Shown here piece by piece: positions 36,343 through 46,065 of a stretch of DNA of 64,000 nucleotides. This DNA comes from Salinarchaeum laminariae. Lineage in GTDB: Archaea; Halobacteriota; Halobacteria; Halobacteriales; Salinarchaeaceae. A program made the position numbers and the translations under genes. Under the pieces are notes generated by a model. That model searched no databases and was not told where the DNA came from. It saw only the letters and a program-made list of their open reading frames with translations. Each line of letters starts with the position of its first letter. Within the stretch, counting starts at the first letter, position 1. The stretch spans positions 2,930,907-2,994,906 of the forward strand of contig NZ_CP096270.1 in NCBI RefSeq assembly GCF_023204835.1, read 5' to 3'.

Positions 36343-39300
36343 GTGTCAGAACCGGCCGGGGGCGTGAGCTCCCATTCGGCGGGCCACGCCCCGCCGTCGG
36401 ATGATGAAAGAATCGCACGCCACCTCAGAAAGCGCGTGCTCGAGAAAGTCAGCGGGGATGTCGACGAGCAGGTCGTCCGGGATTTTCCCAGTGATCGGTT
36501 CTTCGCGGGTGCGCTCGCACCCGAGAGTCAGAACCAGCTGGACGATCCCGACGACGATCTCCAGTCGAAGATGGAACCAAGCGCACTGGGCGTGAACGTC
36601 CGCGTTCAGAACGGCTCTCCCGGTGATGAGCTAGTCCTCTCGATCTCTGGGAGCGTCTGGGTTCGCGTGAACCCAACCTACGATCAGATGCGGGATCGAG
36701 AATCCTTCGTCGCACTCGGTGACCGAGAGGAGGATGACGATGAGACGGATGAACTGTTGCCCGTCTTCGAGCGGCTAGAACTCGACATCCCTCCGATCCG
36801 GATCCCCTACGAGACAATCGCGGACACTCCCTCGGATACGCCAGATGTGGTTAGAGAGCGGGCCCGCGAACAGATCGGAACGGCGATCGGCCGGATTCGA
36901 GAACAGGCAATCGAGAGTGAGGACATCGATCTCTACCTGGACCCCGGAGACGATGACGACGAAGGGGTCCCTGCTGCGGCCCTTGAGAGCGAATCCGCCT
37001 TCGAGGGCTATCTCGACACGAGAGAGGGAACCCCAGCTGTCCCCGAGTGGCGAGCCGGCCTGTCGTTCTCGGCTATGCCCGACCGAGAGGCCGACGACGG
37101 CAGTCTCCTGCTCGATATCGAGTTCAAGAACACAGCGATCCAGAACCGCGAAGATGCGATCTACACGGTCCGGGATCCGACGCTCTTCGAGGTCCAGATC
37201 GAGCTCGAGACCGAGGGGGACCTGGAGTTCATTCCCTTCACATTCGACCCGCTCCCCGAAGATTTCCGGTACAATCGAGATCTCTGGGGACACGGACGGA
37301 ACTGCACGATCGTCGCCCCGGACGAGGACGCCGTCACCAATCCCGACCGGACTCCGGGCAGGAGCGCACCACCGGCCGATCCGTCCGCGGGTCGCCTCGT
37401 CACGGAGTTCATCCCCCAGTACCGGCAACGCGCCTACGAATCTGCGGATCGGAGTGTTAACGCTACCTTCGAAGCGCTGAGCGACCTGGAGAACGGAGGC
37501 TTCGAGGTTCTGGATGATGTCGCAGATGCGATGCGGACCTACCTCGAAGACGCTTACCCCGACGCAAGGGAGGGCTACGCTGACCGCGGCTGGTCCGATC
37601 AGGACGAGGCCGACTTCGAATCCGACAAGATGGCCTTCGACCGTGAACTCCAGCGTCTTCGGCGGGGTATCAGGTGTCTCCGCCAGCATCCCGAAACTGT
37701 CGGCCGCGCATTCGAGCTGATGAATGAGACGATGGACCGGATGCATGAGTTCGACAGCTGGCGGCTGTTCCAGCTGGTGTTCATCGTCATCGAGATCCCG
37801 GACATCGCAAGCAGAGAGCACGACGGCTGGGACGATGTCGAGTGGCGCGATGGCGAGACCGATGATCGCGTCGAACAGGCCGACTCGGCCATCGAAGTTG
37901 TCGACGTGCTCTGGTTCCCCACCGGTGGGGGGAAGACGGAGGCCTTCCTCGGTGTCTCGGTCTGGAACATGTTCTTCGACCGCATCCGCGGGAAGGATTT
38001 CGGCGTGACCGCCTGGACTCGGTTCCCACTGCGACTGCTTTCGCTTCAGCAGCTCCAGCGGATGTCCGAGACGATCGTCCACGCCGACATCGTCCGCAGG
38101 GAGCAACCCGACATCGGCAGCCAACCGAGTCGCTCCTTCAGTGTGGGCTACCTGGTCGGTAAGGCCAACACCCCGAACGCGCTCACCGGCTACAACAACG
38201 ACAACTTCAGTCGCTACCAGGAGAACGAGGAGCTACGCGAAGACGCGAAGGTCGTCCCGACATGTCCAGCCTGCGGATCCGAGGTCCGGATCAGAATCAC
38301 GAATGATCACCGGCTTGCTCACGTCTGCCAGGGCAACTCCTTCGAATGTGACTGGCAGGCACGCGAGACGGATCCGTCGGAGCCGTATGAAGAGGATGAG
38401 CTGCCGATCCATGTCGTCGACAACGAGCTCTACCGCTACGCACCAACCATTCTGGCAGGGACCATCGACAAGATCACCGCTATCGGCTACCAGCGGAAGA
38501 TGGCCCACATCCTCACCGGGCAGATGGATCACGAGTGTCCGATCCACGGGTTTGCAAGCCTCGGAGAATGCACCGAGAAGTACGGGTGCGAGCTCGACGG
38601 TGAAGAGTTTGAAGGCGAGAATGGCATGGCTAACACGGTGGATCCGTACGATCCTGCACCATCGGTGATGGTCCCCGACGAACTCCACCTCCTCGAGGAA
38701 AGCGTCGGCAGCTTCGACGGCCACTACGAAACCGGCGTCGACGCGCTCCAGGACCTAGCGGACGCCGGGCGGACGAAGATCATCGCTCCAACTGCCACGA
38801 TCACGGAGTACGAAGACCAGGTGCATCATCTGTTCATGCGGGGTGCCGAACGATTCCCGGCTCCCGGCCCGTACCTCCGTGAGAACTTCTATGCTCAGGA
38901 GCAGCCCGACACCCAGCGGTACTACATCGGGCTCATCCCGCACGGCAAGACTCATATCAACGCCATCATCGATCTCCTGTTCTACTACCACCGGGAGATT
39001 CAGGAGCTTGTCCAGACAGCGATCGAATCACCGGATGACCTGCTGACGGGCGCGGCTCTCGAGGGGACCGACACGACGGAGCCTCTCGAGGCTGACAGCA
39101 TCGACGAGGTCCTGCAGACCCTCACTCTCTACAGTACGAGCCTCACATACCTGCTCTCGAAAAAGGACGGGGACCGGCTCGACCAGTCCATCGTCAGTCA
39201 GCTGGATGCCTACATGCGCGAGGAGGGCCGACCACCACTGGCCTCAGAGCGGATGACCGGCGGCACTCCCTTCGAGGAGGTCCAGGATCTGCTTGACCGG

Positions 39301-40164
39301 CTCGAGGATCCTTGGGAGGCAGAGTCCAGCGAGGAGATCTACCAGCGGCTCGTGGACCGGTCCCTCGTCTCGGCCGACACGGGGGACACCGTCTTAGAGC
39401 TGCGGGATGAGCTCGAGGTCAGCCTCGATCCGGACGACGATGCGGTGACCAGCGACGACTTCCGCCGGTCGCTACGCGAGGCAAATTCCGCGGCCCGGGA
39501 GGGCCTTGGATGGCTACTGACGAGCTGGCTCAATGCCATCACTGCGACGAGCATGATCAGCCACGGTGTGGACGTCGACCGGTTCAATATGATGGTATTC
39601 TTCGGAATGCCCCGGAAGACTGCCGAGTACATCCAGTCGAGTTCCCGCGCTGGGCGAAGCCATCCCGGGCTGGTGTTCAACGTGTGTCATCCGATTCGCG
39701 AGCGCGACCTGAGCCACTACCACTTCTTCGAGAAGTACCACGAATTCTTGGACCGGCTCGTCGAGCCCGTCCCCGTCAATCGGTGGGCGAAGAACAGCGT
39801 CGACCGCACCCATCCGGGGCTGTTCATGGGGCTGCTGTTGAATCACTACATGTACCAAGAGGGCGTTGATCCACTCTACTTCGGGGACACCGCAGAGGAG
39901 TTCATCGACCAAGTCGACGAAGATGAGCTTGCTAATCACATTATCGAGATGTACGGCAACGGCGAGGGACACGAGGAGTTCATGCAAGACGCCGAGGCGT
40001 TGACCCAGTCATCGATCGATGAGATCCGGCTGGACGATAACCAGTGGACGAGCGAGCGGCTGCCGCGGTCGGCTATGCAGAGTCTCAGGGACATCGATGA
40101 GCAGCTGGATATCGAGGCAGGGTACAGCTACAAAGACATCTTCGAGCGGATGGATTCGAGGTGA
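36343..40164 (+). CDS. drmA: DISARM DrmA: large superfamily 2 helicase
   Basis: The protein has about 1,273 residues from the GTG at 36,343. An in-frame GTG at 36,331 is the alternative; the TATA-like box near 36,310 makes both more likely than the upstream ATG. An N-terminal beta-rich domain with acidic stretches precedes helicase motifs: Walker A PTGGGKTEAF (~528), a CPACG...CQGNSFEC zinc-binding insert (~640-670), DELHLLE (~778, Walker B), and motif V-VI region GVDVDRFN with QSSSRAGRSHPG (~1,098). DrmA is a core DISARM subunit in both classes; with DrmB it forms the DNA-loading complex that restricts unmethylated incoming phage DNA. Its TGA overlaps the GTG start of drmB. Confidence 0.85.
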   Translation: MSEPAGGVSSHSAGHAPPSDDERIARHLRKRVLEKVSGDVDEQVVRDFPSDRFFAGALAPESQNQLDDPDDDLQSKMEPSALGVNVRVQNGSPGDELVLSISGSVWVRVNPTYDQMRDRESFVALGDREEDDDETDELLPVFERLELDIPPIRIPYETIADTPSDTPDVVRERAREQIGTAIGRIREQAIESEDIDLYLDPGDDDDEGVPAAALESESAFEGYLDTREGTPAVPEWRAGLSFSAMPDREADDGSLLLDIEFKNTAIQNREDAIYTVRDPTLFEVQIELETEGDLEFIPFTFDPLPEDFRYNRDLWGHGRNCTIVAPDEDAVTNPDRTPGRSAPPADPSAGRLVTEFIPQYRQRAYESADRSVNATFEALSDLENGGFEVLDDVADAMRTYLEDAYPDAREGYADRGWSDQDEADFESDKMAFDRELQRLRRGIRCLRQHPETVGRAFELMNETMDRMHEFDSWRLFQLVFIVIEIPDIASREHDGWDDVEWRDGETDDRVEQADSAIEVVDVLWFPTGGGKTEAFLGVSVWNMFFDRIRGKDFGVTAWTRFPLRLLSLQQLQRMSETIVHADIVRREQPDIGSQPSRSFSVGYLVGKANTPNALTGYNNDNFSRYQENEELREDAKVVPTCPACGSEVRIRITNDHRLAHVCQGNSFECDWQARETDPSEPYEEDELPIHVVDNELYRYAPTILAGTIDKITAIGYQRKMAHILTGQMDHECPIHGFASLGECTEKYGCELDGEEFEGENGMANTVDPYDPAPSVMVPDELHLLEESVGSFDGHYETGVDALQDLADAGRTKIIAPTATITEYEDQVHHLFMRGAERFPAPGPYLRENFYAQEQPDTQRYYIGLIPHGKTHINAIIDLLFYYHREIQELVQTAIESPDDLLTGAALEGTDTTEPLEADSIDEVLQTLTLYSTSLTYLLSKKDGDRLDQSIVSQLDAYMREEGRPPLASERMTGGTPFEEVQDLLDRLEDPWEAESSEEIYQRLVDRSLVSADTGDTVLELRDELEVSLDPDDDAVTSDDFRRSLREANSAAREGLGWLLTSWLNAITATSMISHGVDVDRFNMMVFFGMPRKTAEYIQSSSRAGRSHPGLVFNVCHPIRERDLSHYHFFEKYHEFLDRLVEPVPVNRWAKNSVDRTHPGLFMGLLLNHYMYQEGVDPLYFGDTAEEFIDQVDEDELANHIIEMYGNGEGHEEFMQDAEALTQSSIDEIRLDDNQWTSERLPRSAMQSLRDIDEQLDIEAGYSYKDIFERMDSR

Positions 40165-42137
40165 CACCAATGTCAATGCAACGCAGCCGACAGCAGGTCC
40201 TGTTCCAGTTCCTGCCCGGCAACACGTTCGACTACAGCAACCAGCGCGGTATCTGGCAGGTGAGCTATCTCCGGACGAAAGACAAGAGCGGGGCGATCGA
40301 CACGCAGTACGTGCTCGACCGCGTAGTCGCGAGAGCCCAGAACTGGGATGGCGGGCATCAGGGATTCAACTCCCGCAACAGCGAGCACTACCACTTCGGC
40401 GAGCCCGAAGGTGTGCTCGCCCGCCCCTTCCCGACGACGTTCTTCTGTCAGAATTGTCAGAAGGCGCATGGCTACTATTCACCGGATGACGTCTCAGACG
40501 AGAACCCAGAGCTGCTTTGCTCCCGGTGCGGCGGTGATCTGAAGCAGTATCAGTTCGTCAGCGTCCACAGCTGTGGCGAGCTTCGGCGGCTCTATCCCCA
40601 GACATGTCCAACGCACGGCGACCAGTACATCGTGCTGGACACCCGTGACAGCCAGCGTGCCCAGAACTTCCACTGGCGCTGCAACGTCGATGGCTGCGGC
40701 TGGGAGACCCGCGTCGTCAACTATCAGAACTGCGGGTGCGACTACGACCCACCCGAGGACGATGGCGACGACAAGATGTACACGACGGTCCATCGGGCAG
40801 GTAGCACCTACTACCCGCACTACCTGACCACGGTCAACCTGCACTCCGCAGGTATCGGGCACCTACGAAACAACGAGGATGGCGCGCAGAAGGCGTTCGC
40901 CCGACTGTTCGGCCTCTCGAACTCCCCATCTGTCCAGGCTGTTTCGCTCGACGAGCAGGTCGGCGAGGGAGATCTCAACGACGACCGTGTTGTCGAGGTC
41001 TTCCAGACTGAGGACGGAATATCGAGTCTCGACGAGGCGCGCGAGTGGCTCCGCCGACAGGGCGAGGCAACGAGCCAGTCGGTGGGCCGCCGGCTGGACG
41101 AGCTGATCGACCTCGTCAACACCACAGACGAACAAGAGCTAACGGCTGCGGGGGATGAAGTGCTGCAGTACGTCCTGAGCCTTGACGACCTGACGACACG
41201 CACGCTGGCCGATCTCGAGCGGCGTGCACGGGATCGGGGGTTCTCACAGAAAGCTGACAGGATCGACACCTACCATGACGTGATAGATGAACTCGGAATC
41301 GATGCCGTCCGGGTCGTCGAGGACTTCCCGGTTCAGACATTCGTGTATGGCTATACGCGGGGGGGCAGAGAGGAGGGGCAGGCCCGTATCAATGCCTTCT
41401 CCCGGAACGCCAGCGACGGCGACGGTACGCCGATCTTCGTCGACACCTCGGAGACGGAGGCCGTCCAGTTCGATCTCAACATCTCGGAGGTATTGCTCTG
41501 GCTGGCAGTGAACGTCCCGGCAGCAAGCGACGAGAACGCAACCCGGGGCCCGGTGTCGCTTCCGGAGGTACACGATCCCAACCCCGACACGCTGGACCGC
41601 GCCCGCCGGGAAATCGACGATCTGACCGAGCCCGAGCAGTGGGCTTTCCTGATCAACCATCTCGATCCCGTCGACGACTACGGCCGGTTCATCACGGACA
41701 TGGACGATGACGATCTGGAGTGCCAGGTCACCGAGCACGTGTTCAAGCTGCTCCACACGTTCTCCCACGTCGTCCTCAAGCAGGCGAGCACGATCAGCGG
41801 ATTCGACCGGACGAACCTCAGCGAGTTTCTCTTCCCGCGTGCGCTGTCGGTGGTGATCTACGCGAACAACCGTGAGGAGTTCAATATCGGCGGGATGAAC
41901 ACTATGGTCGAACAGCAACTCGACAACCTGCTGGGCCAGGCCGAGACGCACGGTAACGAATGTGTCTACGATCCGGTCTGCTCGCAGCGGGACGGGGCGT
42001 GCCTATCCTGTCTCCACGTCAGCGAGATCAGCTGTTCGTACTTCAACCAAGTACTCTCCCGTGACTATCTCTACGGCAGTCGCCCGAACACCGACAGGGA
42101 GATCAATGGGTACTGGGAGCTGCTGAATCTTAACTAA
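40161..42137 (+). CDS. drmB: DISARM DrmB: DUF1998 zinc protein
   Basis: The 658-residue protein starts at a GTG overlapping the drmA stop (GTGA), so translation is coupled. Cys pairs FFCQNCQ (~95) and LLCSRCGGD (~120) form zinc ribbons, with further Cys/His clusters (SCGELRR..., TCPTHGDQ, CGCDYD) in the first 200 residues. The C-terminus has the DUF1998 pattern MNTMVEQQLD followed by YDPVCSQRDGACLSCLH (~600-625). DrmB partners with DrmA and is required for DISARM restriction. All Cys clusters look intact. Confidence 0.85.
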   Translation: MTPMSMQRSRQQVLFQFLPGNTFDYSNQRGIWQVSYLRTKDKSGAIDTQYVLDRVVARAQNWDGGHQGFNSRNSEHYHFGEPEGVLARPFPTTFFCQNCQKAHGYYSPDDVSDENPELLCSRCGGDLKQYQFVSVHSCGELRRLYPQTCPTHGDQYIVLDTRDSQRAQNFHWRCNVDGCGWETRVVNYQNCGCDYDPPEDDGDDKMYTTVHRAGSTYYPHYLTTVNLHSAGIGHLRNNEDGAQKAFARLFGLSNSPSVQAVSLDEQVGEGDLNDDRVVEVFQTEDGISSLDEAREWLRRQGEATSQSVGRRLDELIDLVNTTDEQELTAAGDEVLQYVLSLDDLTTRTLADLERRARDRGFSQKADRIDTYHDVIDELGIDAVRVVEDFPVQTFVYGYTRGGREEGQARINAFSRNASDGDGTPIFVDTSETEAVQFDLNISEVLLWLAVNVPAASDENATRGPVSLPEVHDPNPDTLDRARREIDDLTEPEQWAFLINHLDPVDDYGRFITDMDDDDLECQVTEHVFKLLHTFSHVVLKQASTISGFDRTNLSEFLFPRALSVVIYANNREEFNIGGMNTMVEQQLDNLLGQAETHGNECVYDPVCSQRDGACLSCLHVSEISCSYFNQVLSRDYLYGSRPNTDREINGYWELLNLN

Positions 42138-42181
42138 CTGTAGCGCCACTGACAACGTGGTTCGAGGATCACTATCAAACC

Positions 42182-43111
42182 ATGACGGATGATCGAATGT
42201 CGGCAGCAATCTCGCTCGCGGGAATCCTCGAGTACGATCTCGACCGAGCCGATCAGATCGAAGGGGTGTTACTGGCCGCGGGCGGTCGCGATGAAACTGT
42301 TTCTCCGGTCGCCCTTGCCCATCAGACGGACCTGTTCAGGGAATCAGCCGGCAACCTGTTCCGCCAGCTTCTCTCGGCCGACGCTGTGAAACGGACCACG
42401 TTCGACGGGCAGATCATCGAGAGCGAGTTCCGGATCACTACGGATAAGGTCCGGTCGCTGTTCCAGACGACTAGGGAGGCGATCCGGAGTATCGACGCGT
42501 ACCGTGAACGCCAGCCTCCGGACACGGTCGCGGAGCCGCTGATTACATTTCCGAATGATCCCGCATTTGCCGGCCATACGCCGGCAGACACGGGAATGAA
42601 CCACCTCGTATCCGCGCTGGCCAGCGAGATCAAGGACGCGTCCGAGTCGGTCGTAATCGTGGCCCCGTTCTTCGAGGGCACCGGCCTCGATCGGCTCGGC
42701 GACGTCCTCGAAAACGCCGTTGAGCGCGGCGTCGATCTCACGATCATCACTCGTTATCTCACAGATCCGAAGTCCCACAACCGTGCTGTTATCGGCGACC
42801 TCGTGGATAGTCTCCGGAAGCAAACTCGGTCTGGCGGCCAGGTCCGGACTATCGATTACACCGTATGGGCAGATGATGTCCCGGCCGATCAGCGACGTCA
42901 GGACGGTGCGAAACCAGTGTTTACGCTGCATGCGAAGCTGATGGTCTTTGATGGATCCGCGGCTTACATCGGGAGCGCAAACATGACCGACTATGGCTTC
43001 GATCGCTATCTCGAGCTTGGCGTCCTACTTCGCGGCCCGCCCGTAGACAGCTACCAAGATCTGTGCGAGTTCCTCCTCAAATCGGATGCTGCAAACCGGG
43101 TCCGCCTCTAG
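42182..43111 (+). CDS. drmC: DISARM DrmC: phospholipase D-like protein
   Basis: The N-terminal ~120 residues of this 309-residue protein form a helical, winged-helix-like region (LAHQTDLFRESAGNLFRQLL). The rest is a PLD fold with VVIVAPFFEG and a single HxK(x)4D...GSxN motif (LHAKLMVFDG ~250, YIGSANMTDYG ~262). It follows drmB after 44 bp in the same direction. DrmC is the third common subunit of DISARM, possibly a nuclease though reported as dispensable for some activity. The 3' end overlaps the convergent methylase gene by 4 bp. Confidence 0.83.
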   Translation: MTDDRMSAAISLAGILEYDLDRADQIEGVLLAAGGRDETVSPVALAHQTDLFRESAGNLFRQLLSADAVKRTTFDGQIIESEFRITTDKVRSLFQTTREAIRSIDAYRERQPPDTVAEPLITFPNDPAFAGHTPADTGMNHLVSALASEIKDASESVVIVAPFFEGTGLDRLGDVLENAVERGVDLTIITRYLTDPKSHNRAVIGDLVDSLRKQTRSGGQVRTIDYTVWADDVPADQRRQDGAKPVFTLHAKLMVFDGSAAYIGSANMTDYGFDRYLELGVLLRGPPVDSYQDLCEFLLKSDAANRVRL

Positions 43112-45384
43112 TCGTCAACTGTGGAAACCGGTCGCACTCGGTCTACCGGTGAAGTGGCTCGGATATCGGGTCCAAGGAATAGATCCTGTAGCGTGGCCCC
43201 TAATTCCCGGGCAACCACCGGCGGGACAGCGTTGCCGATCTGTCGGAACTGTCTGGTGAACGGTCCCAGGAAGATGAAGTCGTCAGGGAAGGACTGCAGT
43301 CGGGCGGCCTCCCGAGGTGTGACACCACGGTTGCGCAGAGGATCTTCCCGCTCCGGATCTGGCCTGACATACTCGTAGTAGTCCGGCAGGACGTAGTTGT
43401 TCGTGTCTTTTGCGAAGTGGGCAACGACCGTCGGTGCCGGCTCGTCCCAGTGGATCATCCGGTACTTGTCAGTGAACGCCGGATTCTCCTCGGTGCCCAC
43501 GTTGTATTCGATTAGGTGGCTCCACCGGCCATCGTCCTTCCTGTACTTGATGAACCAGCCCGTGTCGCCCGGATCCATCACGTCGAACAGCTTCCTGTCC
43601 TTCTCCATGGGATGTTCCCGGGCACGATGATTGAAGGAGAGTCTGGTGCCGTCGGCAAGCCCGTTTTCGCGGACGTACCTGCTTCGGGTGCCCCGTATCC
43701 CGCCGATCACGATGTTCGCGCCCTCGTCACATCGTATCCTTGGCAGCCCCGAAAGGCCCTGGCGGAGCGTGTAGCGCTCATCGTCCCGTGCTCGTCTCTC
43801 AAAGGCGTCGAAGACATCCTCCGGTCTGATATCCTCTTGGAGGAGATCCTCTCGGATGCCGGCGATGATAATCCGGTTGCGCTTCTGAGGGATTCCGAAC
43901 CGGGAGCAGTCGACGTTCGTGAAGTCGGCCCGATAGCCTTGGCCGCCGGTATCGTCGAGGCTCTCGAGATCCGCGATCACCTGATCGACGACTCTGTCGT
44001 CGGTATCCCCGATCTCATTGGCCATGCCCTCGACGTTCTCAACGATCAATGCCCGGGGTTGCAGGGCCGCAACGGCCCGCAGATAGTTGGTGTACAGATC
44101 TGTCCTGGGATCGTCTCTGATACTGTAGCTGCTATCGTCGGCACGGCGTGCCCTGTATCCGGCCTGGGACAACGACTGACAGGGCGGACCGCCGACCATG
44201 ATTTCCGGTGTTCCGTCCACGATCTCCGGCCACTCCTCACGATCAAGCAGTTCCTCGATATCACTGCAGATGACCCGCCTATGGGGGATTTGGGGATGGT
44301 TCAACCGGTAAGTGTCGGTGGCGCTGCGATCGTTATCGACAGCGAGCCCGATATCGTATCCGGCCTCGAGGATCCCGTGGGAGAGACCACCGGCGCCCGC
44401 GAACAGGTCGACGGCGACCGGACGGGATTCATTTCTGTGTTCGACCTGCCGGCGAAACCGGTAGGTAAGGGAGAACTTTCGAAGTGCCGATTCCCTCGAA
44501 CCGAGATGTTTCAGACCCCGGGCGGCATAGCCGCCGATCGCACGGTAGAGCGCCGGGATCTGGCGATCGGTCAGATCCGATTCGAGCTGTGTATGGCGGT
44601 GACTGTATCCGGTGCCATCTGGGGACAGGAGGGCGAGATCAGTCAGCAACCGGTCGATTTGGGGGTTTGCGGGCCAGACTGGTTTGTCAAAGGCCGTTGG
44701 CAACAGCCACCATGCAGCCTCATTTGTGATGCCCGGGAGCGATGAGAGCATGTCGACGAGCGAACTGTAGGGCCGGGGCGGAAGATCCGCAAGGCTCACT
44801 CCGTCGACTCGATCGTCGTCCCTGATCTCCCCGAGGACCGCATGGAGCCGGGCAACACGAAAACGAGCCACGCGGCGCCCGCCTGCCGACTCAATCGCCG
44901 ACTCGAGTTCGGATACGGTCAGGCGGGCGATCTCCTTCCAAGTGCCCTCACGATCCCGGAGCGCACTGACGAGCCCCCGCCAGCTGTGTGTCAGGAAGTA
45001 CTCGCTCGGTGAACCCCGTTCGCCCGCGAGAACCACTGAAGCGACGGTATCGAGCGGGTCATCGCTTCCGGCGAGCGGATCGCCACACCCACAGGAGGTC
45101 TCTGTTCCAGATCTGACACCGGTCCCCTCATACCTGAAAACCCGGGAGTGGATACACGGGTATACTCCAGACGATTTCCGCGTGCGAGCGATGGTCTCCG
45201 GTGTGGCGTGAGGACAGCCCGCAGCGGAATTCCATCCCTCGAGCTCCTGATCGGCTGCCAGCAGCTCCGCGAGAAAATCCACGTGTCGCAGCACAAGACT
45301 CCGGTGCTGTGTTCGCTCCGTCGTCGCGGTTTCCCGGATCTCGGGTGACATTGATCCGGCAGCAGTCGACGGATTATCCGGCAT
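43108..45384 (-). CDS. Cytosine-5 methyltransferase fused to an endonuclease III-like HhH domain (DrmMII-like)
   Basis: Residues ~325-758 of this 758-residue protein are a full C5-methylase: VDLFAGAGGLSHG (~322), VGGPPCQSLSQAG (~400), ENVEGM (~450), QKRNRIII (~505), TPREAARLQSFPDDF and QIGNAVPPVVA. The first ~300 residues start with a Cys/His-rich patch (GCPHATPE, PCIHSR, CGCGDP). Then comes a helical region with SLPGITNEAAWWL (~210), like the helix-hairpin-helix of endonuclease III/HhH-GPD glycosylases, and WPANPQIDRLL (~240). In active enzymes the latter reads VDTH; here the catalytic Asp position is Asn and the helix-hairpin-helix Lys is replaced. It probably acts as a DNA-binding or mismatch-sensing module. 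In class 2 DISARM the methylase (DrmMII) is of the C5 type. Confidence 0.8.
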   Translation of the reverse strand: MPDNPSTAAGSMSPEIRETATTERTQHRSLVLRHVDFLAELLAADQELEGWNSAAGCPHATPETIARTRKSSGVYPCIHSRVFRYEGTGVRSGTETSCGCGDPLAGSDDPLDTVASVVLAGERGSPSEYFLTHSWRGLVSALRDREGTWKEIARLTVSELESAIESAGGRRVARFRVARLHAVLGEIRDDDRVDGVSLADLPPRPYSSLVDMLSSLPGITNEAAWWLLPTAFDKPVWPANPQIDRLLTDLALLSPDGTGYSHRHTQLESDLTDRQIPALYRAIGGYAARGLKHLGSRESALRKFSLTYRFRRQVEHRNESRPVAVDLFAGAGGLSHGILEAGYDIGLAVDNDRSATDTYRLNHPQIPHRRVICSDIEELLDREEWPEIVDGTPEIMVGGPPCQSLSQAGYRARRADDSSYSIRDDPRTDLYTNYLRAVAALQPRALIVENVEGMANEIGDTDDRVVDQVIADLESLDDTGGQGYRADFTNVDCSRFGIPQKRNRIIIAGIREDLLQEDIRPEDVFDAFERRARDDERYTLRQGLSGLPRIRCDEGANIVIGGIRGTRSRYVRENGLADGTRLSFNHRAREHPMEKDRKLFDVMDPGDTGWFIKYRKDDGRWSHLIEYNVGTEENPAFTDKYRMIHWDEPAPTVVAHFAKDTNNYVLPDYYEYVRPDPEREDPLRNRGVTPREAARLQSFPDDFIFLGPFTRQFRQIGNAVPPVVARELGATLQDLFLGPDIRATSPVDRVRPVSTVDD

Positions 45385-45639
45385 GTACCTGTCGTCTCTC
45401 TCCGAGTACTTAAGCCTCCTGGAGCCGCTCAGCTATCGCCGGTTTGTCGCCTATCCCGCTGGCTGCAACTCTTCATCAGCGGACACCGGGGTTCGTGAGT
45501 CACTTCGGCACAGATCGCATCATGGAGATCGAGTAACGCGAGGTTGAACAGTCGCGCAGCATCCGGCTCTGCGGGCACAATTGAATCTAGGAATGTGTAG
45601 AGTTCATCGTCCTTGTGAGTACGTGCGGAGGAGCTGTAG

Positions 45640-45960
45640 GAGAAGCTCGACCGGAAGGGGTGTGACTACGCAGGTCCGTACACTCCGCCGCCCACTGGGT
45701 GGGCAAAGGTTCAGAGATTTCTCCACCACATCGACGATCCGGACGAAACGCCAGCCGGCAGCGACCAAGACTTCGGGGAGTGCCTCTTCTCGGTCGTCAC
45801 CAGTGAAGAGAACGTCGCGGCGCTCGTAGAGGCAGTAGAGAACCAGCGAGCGGTTTTCTTTCGACGTTTCGATGTATGCAGGCAGGAGTCAGTTTCAGCA
45901 AATTTGAACTTCGAACTCCCCGCTATCGTTTACGCTGCGGCCGAACTCTCCCGACGCGAG
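45640..45960 (-). pseudogene. Decayed gene fragment of unknown type
   Basis: A minus-strand stretch reads as natural protein (LPAYIETSKENRSLVLYCLY, RRDVLFTGDDREEALPEVLV, AGWRFVRIVDVVEKS), with stops just upstream in the same frame and no start. The rest of the 45,385-46,065 gap has no convincing frame. The protein is not recognised; the helix-strand pattern could come from a nuclease or PIN-like fold, but this is a guess. Confidence 0.3.
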
Positions 45961-46065
45961 CACGAATCGGGTCGCGGGCACGGTCCCTACACGTGGAATC
46001 CGAACGTCGACCATATCCCGTGACACCCGATCGACTGATCGGGCTCTTCGCCCCTGGCCCGGTTG

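Noticed and set aside
20978-45384. BREX system
   Set aside because: DrmMI resembles PglX, but PglZ, BrxC and BrxL are absent, and the DrmA/B/C trio is present.
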